A stretch of DNA of 64,000 nucleotides from Mauremys mutica (Eukaryota > Chordata > Testudines > Geoemydidae): NCBI RefSeq assembly GCF_020497125.1, contig NC_059072.1:307786781-307850780 (forward strand), in the 5' to 3' direction. Under the pieces are notes generated by a model. The model made no database searches. It was not told where the DNA came from and saw only the letters and a program-made list of their open reading frames with translations. Position numbers and translations under genes: made by a program. This document shows, in pieces, positions 55,784-64,000 of the stretch. How positions within the stretch are numbered: position 1 is the stretch's first letter; the number at the start of each line of letters is the position of its first letter.

Positions 55784-56222
55784 TATAACTTGCCTAACCT
55801 GTCATGTACAAAGCCAAGCTCTTAAGAGTGTGGAAAGTTAAGGATGTCGTAAATCTTTGCTCCAGGAATACCCTCCTTCCATCTGAAATAGTCTGGATTT
55901 GTCAACTTTCAGGCCCATTTGTTTCACCTTTCTTTTGAGGAGAGGTGCTGGGGTGTTTGAGGAGAGGTGCTAGGGTGTTAGTAGTTAGGTGCTCCTGCTT
56001 AGATGAAGGGATGAACTGATTGTACTGCACCTTGGTTTTGTAATTTTAAATAATTGACAGTGTGCTCAGAGCCTGTGTATGGATACATTTTCTTTATTCT
56101 AAATCTAAAAAAATATATTTAGAATCAATAAAATTATTTAGGTGATATAAGATTTACAACATCCTTAACTTTCCATGCTCTTAAGTGCTTGGCTTTGTAC
56201 ATGACAGGTTAGGTAAGTTATA
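55784..56222. mobile_element. Long-terminal-inverted-repeat element (putative MITE)
   Basis: 74-bp inverted arms at 55784-55857 and 56149-56222 differ at about five positions. They begin TATAACTT and share TAACCTGTCATGTACAAAGC and GGAAAGTTAAGGATGT. The 291-bp interior has a tandem duplication of a GAGGAGAGGTGCTGGGGTG unit (near 55936) and a small hairpin (TTCTAAATCTA / TATATTTAGAATC). No ORF. A TA- or TATA-flanked mariner-type MITE is the simplest reading. Confidence 0.6.
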
Positions 56223-56229
56223 TTTTCAT

Positions 56230-57200
56230 TTATCAATTTTCTGCTACCTAGGTAATCATATAGAAGAGTGAAATTTGGAATTGCCATCCTGTGGGAATTC
56301 TGACATTTCAACATTTGTTTTCATCCAAAGTTGGGACAAAAAGTTGAAAATTAAAATTTTTGCCGATTGGAAATTCTGAAAAAATTTGATTAGGAAATAT
56401 AAAAATGTTTTGTTTTGCCATTGCTAATCAAAATAGTTTGTTTTGGTCTATTGTACTGACCCAAAATTCTTTATTTTGAGTCAGTTCAGTATTAACTGCA
56501 TTTTTTCATAGTGGTACATTGCCTAAAGAGAGCTATAGTTTGGGAGCCTGACTTCCTTCATTTATCCCTATAGGCCAGGCTCCCTGGCCAGACTGCATCT
56601 CAGAAAATGCACCCAGAGTCATGTAAAAGCAGCAAAGAATCCTGTAGCACCTTATAAACTAACAGACATTTGGGAGCATGAGCTTTCGTGGGTGAATACC
56701 CACTTCGTCGGATGCAAATACCCACTTGCATCCAACGAAGTGGGTATTCACCCACGAAAGCTCATGCTCCCAAACGTCTGTTAGTCTATAAGGTGCCACA
56801 GGATTCTTTGCTGCTTTTACAGATCCAGACTAACACGGCTACCCCTCTGATACTTGACGCCCAGAGTCATGTAATTCCCATAATGCACCACACAACCCAG
56901 AGGGAAATCTGCGTTGCATCATGGGAGATATAGCCTTCCAGGAAGCCCAGCCCTCAGGAGGGAATGGGGACCTAAATACAACTCCCATAAGGCAATGCAC
57001 TGAGAGGGAAATGCAGTTTAATGTTTTGTTGAACTGATCTGAAAGTAAATGTTTTAGGTCAGTTTGGAAAATCAAATATTCTAAATCAGGTCAAAATGAC
57101 CCAAAATGAAATATTTCATTTAGGTTTTCCTGACAGAAAATTGAAATTTTTTGGCAAAATCAAAACTTTTCCATGGAAAGGTTCAATTTTGCAGCAACTA
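56230..57200. mobile_element. AT-ended MITE with a nested PLE
   Basis: Both flanks are rich in GAAATTTTT/TTTTGCCA-type sequence. The middle has GAGAGCTATAGTTTGGGAGCC and CATCATGGGAGATATAGCC, matching the order of the related element at 60.05-60.47 kb. The snap-back PLE at 56626 lies in the middle and has duplicated CCCAGAGTCATGTA of this element. Confidence 0.45.
56626..56859. mobile_element. Snap-back Penelope-like element, 14-bp duplication
   Basis: CCCAGAGTCATGTA flanks it at 56612-56625 and 56860-56873. The left arm (to about 56716) is the reverse complement of the right arm (from about 56728), with a spacer of some 11 bp. The right arm alone has the tail ACAGATCCAGACTAACACGG. The turn lies just 5' of the hammerhead-like motif (TCCAACGA/GTGGGT-ATTC-ACCCAC/GAAA on the right arm). 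Same subfamily as 33.4 and 51.7 kb. The 81-residue ORF at 56688-56933 is spurious. Confidence 0.9.
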
Positions 57201-58005
57201 CATTTCTGTCAGAAAATCATTCCAATGGATAATTCCCAACCTGCTCTGGTGAATACTGTCTCCACCATGGATAGGAACAATGGACTCCTGGTACACTCTG
57301 CCATCCAGATTTAAGCTGAACAATACCCTTTGTTTTACCCAGTCAAGTTTCCTGATGTCTTCTAAGCATAAAAATCATATATTTATGCATTTAATGTTTT
57401 GGTATTGAATTATTTAATATATTAAAAGTATTGAGATTTACTAGCATAAATATCAGCCTCCAAACTTTCACACTGAAGTATTGTGCACATATGTATTTGC
57501 ACATGCCTGACCCTCATTTGCACATAGAAATGATGTGTAGATTTTTGCTTACCCAATTGCCCATTAGTGTGTGCACCTCCAAATGTACATACATATGTAT
57601 ACTCTATAGGCTGGTTGGAAAAATCTTGCTCACTATATCTCTACTGCTCTTGGGGTTCCTTCTCTTTCCCTGCCATCACTCCACTTTTCTTTTCTGCTAT
57701 TGCATAGCATGCTGTATTTTTCCTTCCAGTGCCTAAATGTCCCTAGTCTGCCTTTTCTATATTTTATGCTTTCTTAGGATGTATAGTTCATTTCTGCTGA
57801 GACCCTTTGGCTTTTATGTGTACTTTCTCTGTAAGACACTCATTTCCTCCCTTTCCAGCTCATTTCCCTGTTCCTCTACTCGATGTGTCCAGTTCCTACT
57901 TTTTCTCTCCTGTGGAATTTCTTTACTCTCCTTTTATTTTCTCTTCCCTTAGTCAGACGCTTTCTCCATCTCTCCCTTTCTCCTGTTCTTCCTTCCTTCC
58001 CCTGT
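57201..58005. other. Unassigned sequence; pyrimidine-rich 57640-58005
   Basis: Strong C/T bias produces several short phenylalanine- and serine-rich ORFs that I do not support. Confidence 0.35.
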
Positions 58006-58012
58006 GTTTAAC

Positions 58013-58095
58013 AGATTCATGGGTTTTGAGGACAGAAGGAAACATTATTATAATCTAGTCTGACCGCCTGCCTAACTTTGGCCACAGAATTTTCC
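58013..58095 (-). mobile_element. CR1-like 3' fragment, minus strand
   Basis: GATTCATGGGTTTTGAGGAC, AGAAGGAAACATTATTATAATC and CTAGTCTGACCGCCTGCC match a common reptilian CR1-related terminal segment read in reverse. Short and worn. Confidence 0.45.
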
Positions 58096-58664
58096 TCTCG
58101 CACCCTCTGTCCTCATCTTCCTTGTTCCCTTTTCTTTCCTTGTGCTTAACGTCCTTTCCACATATCCTCTTTCAGTCCCTCCCTCCTTTTCTCTATTTCT
58201 TCTCCCTCCAGGTTTATCTGGCTATTTGTTTGCTTGCACTGTGCCTGCTCAATCTGTTCCCTTTGCACAGGCTAATGCTGATGAATACAGTAACTATCTG
58301 AGCACAAGAATTCCCATTGTACAGGGGCTCAGGTTCCTTGTGACCTGTGCACTCTGGGACGAGGTAGAATCTGCCCTCCAGTGTGTTGTTCTAATTCTGT
58401 CACCAACCCTATCCCATTTCGTCCTGGAGAGTGACAAAAGTGTTAAAGAACTAGAATGGAAATGAAAGGACATTATTGACACATATGATACAGAAGCTCT
58501 GCCACAGCAAACTGCTGCATAAAGGGATACTTAGGTGGTTCTACATGTATGATCCTCCCTTTTTGCTTGGTGTGAAACCAGAAGCCGTCCCTTGCAATTC
58601 TTACAGCAAACAAGCAAGGGCAACTTTAGCATAGGATCAGGAGAACGCTGTGATCTGGCCTCAG

Positions 58665-58840
58665 CTTTCAAAAGCAACTAATGATTTTGGGTGCTTCACT
58701 TTTTGGGTGCCCAACTTGAGATACTGAGATGATGTACACTTTATATGCTGAAAATCAGGTCCCTTTAAGCCTTAGATGGTGCCTCGGGTTGGACACCCAG
58801 GATCCTTAGTCACTTTTGCAAGTTTGGACCATCTGGCAGC
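58665..58840. mobile_element. Palindromic MITE-like element
   Basis: CTTTCAAAAGCAACTAATG and GATTTTGGGTGCTTC on the left mirror GATCCTTAGTCACTTTTGC on the right, around GAAAATCAGGTCCCTTTAAG. I recognise the GATTTTGGGTGCC and AAAATCAGGCCC phrases from an abundant turtle repeat. Confidence 0.5.
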
Positions 58841-58849
58841 ACGTTGCTC

Positions 58850-59400
58850 TGAAAGTGACCCTGATGTGTGGGTCTGTGAAATGGCTATGCGTGAGTTTGT
58901 TGGACAGTGGGGCTACACTAGGCAAGTCATGCACAGCTAAAATGAATTGCTCTAAACCTGTTTTACAAAAGCTTTGACTAGCCTAGGTCTAGGCTGTAGC
59001 ATTTCTTGCAAGACTTTCTTTAAAAAACAATCCCCCAAACTTCTAATGGTGTTACAGAACCATAATGAACTGGCTCTGGATGGAGTGTATAGCATCGTTG
59101 TCATGTACACCAATGGTTATCAGATGGTATACCTTTAATGGCATATGTTTTCCCCATCAAATGGAATGAGCAAACCGAGTGTAAGAGTCCAGCACTTCAT
59201 TCCTCATGCTGCAGAAGCTGCAGCTAGGAAGCTAGGGGAAAATTCTTATGTGAGAAATGATACAATGTGTGCAAGTCACATTAGTCAGTGCATGAAAATG
59301 TAATAAAACTAGAGAGCTCTTTTGGGGATTGTCATTATTTGTAGCTAATTGAAGTCTTTGGAGAACTTGTTTTGGTGTTCTGTGCCCGGATTTATGTAGT
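58850..59400. other. Unassigned sequence
   Basis: No gene or confident repeat. Confidence 0.3.
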
Positions 59401-59404
59401 GGGC

Positions 59405-59562
59405 AGGTCAATGCATTTAGAGTAAGACACTGGGAACCAGGAGATCTGGATTCTATTCCTGGATCTGCCACAGACTAACTATATGACCGTGGGAATAACA
59501 CTTAACTTTACTGTGCCTCAGTTAATAAGGGTAATCAGTGTTGTACAAAACAGAGTTCTGGA
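59405..59562 (+). mobile_element. MIR-type SINE
   Basis: GGAACCAGGAGATCTGGATTC, TATTCCTGGATCTGCCACAG and CTTTACTGTGCCTCAGTTAA follow the MIR-type order; the tail is worn. Confidence 0.6.
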
Positions 59563-60049
59563 AAAGGTACGCCGAGGCTTATGTCATTAGGACTGTATAG
59601 TGTATTTGTTTCTGGTTTTTTAACAATACCCTGTGCTGGGGGCAAGGTGGAGGTGCACTGCCCCAGGGAGACAGCACTAGGAGGTATTGTGCTTCCTGGA
59701 GCTCCCACATGTACAATGGAGCATGCAGCAAGCTAATGATGAGTCAATACTCTACTCATCAGTGCTGAGGCAGAGGTGTAGGATCATCGCCTTCCTTCTC
59801 ACCGGTGCCTTTCCCATTTGGTGTGCCTTGCATCCCAGGGTCACCAGCATGGAACCTGCCCTGTGTTTAGGAGCACACACGGCTGCTGCAAGGGGATGCA
59901 AAGGCTGAACGTCTCCTTTCACGCCCGCATGTGAGCCAGTCACAGTCTAACTCTTGCTCTTAATATTTTTAAAATGCTCTGAAATGCTAGGAGAAAGACA
60001 CTATAGCACTGCATTGTGAAAAAGACGATGGATAAATGTTAGTTGTAGG

Positions 60050-60475
60050 GCTAGTCAAAATTTTCCATCAAAACTGTTTTTAAAGTGAAAATCGGGATTT
60101 TGACTAAACAAAGTATTTGCCACTGTGATGCCTCATATCCCTATTCTCCTCCATGGGCCAGGTTCAGCAGACAGACTACATTTCCCATGATGCGTCATGG
60201 CCAGGGACTCCGATGATGCTCTGTGTGGCTCAGCAAGAGGGGGAAAACTGTGGTGGATCCTAGGAGATGTAGTCCAGGAAGGGAGTGCAGCCCAGAAAGA
60301 GAGAGGGGGCAGGAGGCACCCAAAGTAAAACAAACTCCTGTGAGACAGAATGGCAGCATTCCTAAAGAACCATTTTCCAGTTTTCAGATGAAAATTTTGT
60401 GTTTCATATTTTTTGCCAAAAAGTTGAAATTTTCTGTGAGAGGATTTTTTTTTCTGACCAGCTCTAGCTATTAGG
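60050..60475. mobile_element. AT-ended MITE, complete copy
   Basis: The left end GGGCTAGTCAAAATTTTCC and right end (reverse-complemented) GAGCTGGTCAGAAAAAAAAA form inverted repeats. The middle has GACTACATTTCCCATGATGC and CCTAGGAGATGTAGTCC as opposing arms. Possible worn 8-bp duplication (TAGTTGTA / TAGCTATT). Related to the element at 56.2-57.2 kb. Confidence 0.6.
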
Positions 60476-60835
60476 CTCAGTATTATGGTCTCAAAAAAGC
60501 TGCTATCTACTTTTCATAGATGTCTGATGGACCCTAAATATTCCAGCTGCACCTAGCTCTGATTCTAGTAGCTGACGTATGCTTCTGAAATCAGGTCTCC
60601 CATGAGAAGATCAATACAGGCTGGCTAGCTTTAATGTGGTAAAGAAAATAATTGAGTAACTATACCTGTTGATAAGAAGTTGTCAAAATCTCTGTACTGA
60701 TTTCTTGTAACATGATGTGTGGCATGCAGTACAAATTGTGAAATACAGGGGAGTATGACTTTTTAGAGGAAAGGTGGCTATGTGGTGATTTGGTGAAGCC
60801 ACAGGATTGGATCTCAGGAGCTCCAGCTTCAATTA

Positions 60836-61244
60836 CAGTAGAACCTCAGAGTTACGAACACCAGAGTTATGAACTGACTGGCCAACTGCACACCTCATTG
60901 GAACCGGAAATACACAATCAGGCAGCAGGGACAAAAAGCAAAGCAAAGCAAATTCTGTACAGTACTGTGTAATAAAGGGAAAGTTTGAAAAAAAGATTTG
61001 ACCTGTAAGGAAACTGTTTTTGTGCTCGTTTCATTTAAATTAAGATAGTTAAAAGCAGCATCTTTCTTTTGGATAGGAAAGTTTCAAAGCTGTATTAAGT
61101 CAGCTTCCCTTCCAACCCTAATATTCTATGATTCAATGTAAACTGTTGAAAGAACAACCAAAACGTTTTATTCAGAATTATGAACATTTCAGAGTTACGA
61201 ACAACCTCCATTCCCAAGGTGTTTGTAACTCTGAGGTTCTACTG
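60836..61244. mobile_element. Tigger-like MITE, 409 bp, TA duplication
   Basis: TA at 60834-60835 and 61245-61246. Ends are CAGTAGAACCTCAGAGTTAC and its inverted match (GTAACTCTGAGGTTCTACTG). Inside are further inverted blocks (GAGTTATGAACTG against TCAGAGTTACGAAC). A CR1-like tail CCCTTCCAACCCTAATATTC at 61108-61133 appears inserted near the middle. No transposase. Confidence 0.85.
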
Positions 61245-61687
61245 TACCAGCTCTACCGCAGGGTCCCTATGTGTGCTTGGACACTTGAGCACTTAATCTT
61301 TCTGTGCCTCTGTTTCCCATCTGTAAAATGGAGATGATAATGCTTCCTTTATCTGACCCTTTGCCTGTCTTGTTTTTTAGATGGTAAACTCTTCAGTGCA
61401 GACACCGTCTGCCAAAGTGTTTTTCTGCAGGACATACTACAACAGGACACTGATCTCGGTTGGGGCTTCTAGGCGCTATTATCATACATATCAATATAAT
61501 AATGTTGCCATAATTGTACATATGGTATCTCTTTCTGACACAGCTGACATTTTAATACATTTTTATACAAAAGGTCTAATATTAGAGACTATCATCCCCT
61601 GAGGTGTGTGCATGTAGCTCCCATTGACTTCAATGGGAGATTTGCACATAAACATCTGCCCCAAGTTCTAATCTCATTTTAGATTCT

Positions 61688-61843
61688 GGGTATGTCTACA
61701 CTGCAATGTAAGCCGGGGTTCAGACTCGGGCTTGAGCCCAAACCCCCTTTCCATCTACCCACAATTCTGTCTGATTCAGGCCTGGGCCCCAGGCTCCTGC
61801 AGGAGTGGAGGGTTTGAGCCCACATCCAGCTGGGACTTTAAAA
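61688..61843. mobile_element. Truncated palindromic MITE
   Basis: GGGTATGTCTACACTGCAATG, then CAGACTCGGGCTTGAGCCC and GGCCTGGGCCCCAGGC, match the 45.6-kb family. The right terminus is missing where the CR1 fragment begins. Confidence 0.6.
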
Positions 61844-61844
61844 A

Positions 61845-62625
61845 GTAGAAGTGAAATTCTATTGAGGAAAATAGAAAGGAGCATAAACTCTGGCAAGTGA
61901 CATGTAAAAATGTAATGAGGAAGGCCAAAAAAGAATTTGAAGAACAGCTACCCAAAGTTTCAAAAAGAAAATTTTTTTAAAAGTACATCAGAAGCAGAAA
62001 GCCTGCTAAACAACCAGTGGGGCCACTGGACGATCGAGATGCTAAAGGAGCACTCAAGGACGCTAAGGCCATTGCGGAGAAACTAAATGAATTCTTTGCA
62101 TTAGTCTTCGTGGCTGAGGATGTGAGTGAGATTCTCAAATCTGAGCCATTCTTTTTAGTTGACAAATCTGAGGAACTGTCCCAGATAGAGTTGTCATTAG
62201 AGGAGGTTTTGGAACAAATTGATAAATTAAACAGTAATAAGTCACCAGGACCAGATGGTATTCAGTTCTGAAGGAATTCAAATGTGAAATTGCAAAACTA
62301 CTACCTGTGGTATGTATCTTACCATTTAAATCAGGTTCTGTACCAGATGACTGGAAGATCGCTAATCTGATGCCATTTAAAAAAAAAAAAAGAGGCTCCA
62401 GAGGCAACCCCCACAATTACAGGCTAGTAAGCCTAACTTCAGTACTGAGAAAATTGGTTGAAACTATAGTAAAGAACAGAATTATCAGACACATAGATGA
62501 ACATGATATGTTGGTAAAGAGTCAACACGTTGTTTTTTTTAAAAGGGAAATCATGCCTAACCAATCTATTAGAATTTTTTGTGGGTGCCAACAAGCATGT
62601 GGACAAGGGTGACCCAGTGCATGCT
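61845..62625 (+). mobile_element. CR1 LINE fragment: N-terminal reverse-transcriptase region
   Basis: Frames at 62017-62271 and 62307-62612 carry the linker and early RT domain of CR1 ORF2: FALVFVAEDVSEI, LEEVLEQIDKLNSNKSPGPDG (SPGPDG at about 62242-62259), a stop at 62269, then VPDDWKIANLMPF, NYRLVSLTSVLRKLVE and IDEHDMLVKSQH. The active-site YxDD block is not reached. It is truncated at both ends: the left side adjoins a MITE fragment and the right side passes into an LTR-like block. One in-frame stop and frame changes make it inactive. It is a different part of the element from the copies at 13.9 and 20.3 kb. Confidence 0.85.
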
Positions 62626-62889
62626 AAACACACAAGAAAGGGAAAGGAGAGCATGCCAGGTGACATGCAAAATCAGTGCAAACAAGTGCCCTGTTCAACA
62701 TTTGGTTTCTGCACTTTGTTTTATTACTAGTTGTGGTATTGATTTATGACTGTTCTTTCAATGTTCAAACGGTTGCTGATCTGCATGCCAGTGCTCTTAT
62801 TGTTATTTTTTAATTCAGACAAATTTTAGTAAAAAAATGTATTGCCATTTTGATGCTGTATGGAATTGTGAGACACTTTATGATATTGT

Positions 62890-63905
62890 TGATACCAATA
62901 TAAAATTGCAAGGAATCTGAAATGTTGTGTGAGGTATCTGCAAAAATGTTATGATTTGCCAAGTATGATAATCTTGTTTATATGTTTGTATCACCTTTAT
63001 ATTGTATGTTATAGATACGTATGGTATATCTGTATTTCCAAACTTGTGCTGTGTTTCTGGAGGACTCCCCCAGACAGATTGGCATCAGCACTGCCTAGCC
63101 TGTTCGATGGCCCGTTAAGGGTCATCAGCTGTACAATGAACCCTTTGAAAAGCTAAAGATAGACCTTATGAGTCAGCAGGACTTGTAGGGGCATGCCTAT
63201 GGGCAAGGGACTACAAGGGTTTTCCATGCCATGTGCTATGAGATTGTGTTTGGAACAAAGGAAGTACTAGATACATGGCAAAAGGACTATAGAGAGCAGC
63301 TGCATCATCTCTATTTTGTCTTCATTCCTGCTTCTTAACTCAGAAGCAACTTTTGTACAAACTGAAGCTCTGAACAAAGGACTGAATGACCCATCTAAGC
63401 TTTGGATGTGTTCCAGAGGGACTTTCAAGCCAGCAAACTCACCAATGCTACTAAGAACCTGATACAAAGACTTCAAAGTCCATATATGTATGTGACTGCT
63501 TTACCATTTAACAACTCTCTTCTTGTTCTTTCTTATTGCTTTATAAAACTTTAGTTTTAGACACTAAAGGATTGGCTGGTATTTTGGGTGAGATCCAACC
63601 TAATATTGACCTAGCAATGTGGCTGACCCTTTGGGGTTCTGCAGAACATTTTGTATAGTGGGAAAAGTTTTTAAATAACTCCTCACCTTACTGCACCTAG
63701 GTGCTGATTGGGAGCCAGAGAACTGGAATGCAATGAAGGGAGCTCTGTGATTTCTTTTTCAGCTTCTTGATAACTAGTGTGGAGGATCAGAAGCACTGGT
63801 TGGGGAGTTTAACTTCAGTGTTACCCACCAGTCTTGGGAGTATCTGGCCTGACCTTGGCATTTTCAGTGAGGGCTGCCATAGACACACCGGGTCCCATCC
63901 ATCAC
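62890..63905 (+). mobile_element. LTR-like interspersed repeat
   Basis: I recognise the order of phrases of a common turtle LTR-like repeat: GTTATGATTTGCCAAGTATG, ATCTGTATTTCCAAACTTG, CCAGACAGATTGGCATCAGC, TCTATTTTGTCTTCATTCCTGC, AACTGAAGCTCTGAACAAAG, CTTTAGTTTTAGACACTAAA and GATTGGCTGGTATTTTGGGTG. Class (endogenous retrovirus or Gypsy) is uncertain, neither end is defined, and no coding sequence is present. Confidence 0.45.
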
Positions 63906-64000
63906 TACATTACATCGTATTATGTGAATGTTGAATAATAAAAATAAACACATGCTAAGGCTCAAATGGGAAGATGCCCCGAAACACAATTTCTGCATAC

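Noticed and set aside
56688..56933. 81-residue ORF
   Set aside because: It runs across the turn and right end of a snap-back PLE into the flanking MITE, so it is fortuitous.

Overview
This is vertebrate intergenic or intronic DNA, most likely from a turtle. The inference rests on repeat content alone: several CR1 LINE 3' ends of different tail types, MIR-type tRNA SINEs, many PIF/Harbinger and hAT MITEs, Tigger-like elements, and Penelope-like elements (PLEs) of the kind abundant in chelonians. I found no host protein-coding gene that I can name, no rRNA or functional tRNA gene, and no CRISPR array. The longest open frames all belong to transposable elements.

Layout. 1-3612: right part of a PIF/Harbinger element, with a broken DDE transposase, a two-exon Myb/SANT gene whose frame is still open, and an unexplained antisense ORF in its intron. 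3.6-13 kb: MITEs, SINE and L2-type tails, the remains of an SGNH-hydrolase ORF (10.4-11.4 kb), and a tRNA-derived SINE split by a Harbinger MITE (12.5-13.05 kb). 13.9-21.6 kb: CR1 fragments, a Harbinger MITE, and two hAT MITEs with perfect 8-bp target duplications. 23-28.8 kb: MITE, SINE and LTR-like pieces in mostly unassigned sequence. 28.8-32.3 kb: a Tigger-like element hosting a 2.47-kb palindromic PLE. 33.4-38.4 kb: a solo PLE end, an LTR nested in a MITE, a CR1 tail, and an inverted pair of an unidentified polyadenylated sequence. 39.9-41.6 kb: a hAT-like element with a G-rich minisatellite and a second hAT MITE nested inside it. 42.8-45.9 kb: a snap-back PLE and MITEs. 48-50 kb: another inverted pair. 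51.7-57.2 kb: PLE pieces, a long-TIR element, and a snap-back PLE nested in a MITE. 58-64 kb: MITEs, a Tigger-like element, CR1 RT and an LTR-like block.

The most interesting signal is the PLE set. Three insertions (29.3, 42.8 and 56.6 kb) are inverted palindromes inside single 12-14-bp target duplications. In each, only the plus-oriented end carries an extra ~35-bp tail. The elements contain a hammerhead-ribozyme-like core (CTGANGA, hairpin, GAAA), and in the three short copies the 5' boundary or the palindrome turn falls at or next to that core. All coordinates, duplications and identities were read by eye, without alignment software.
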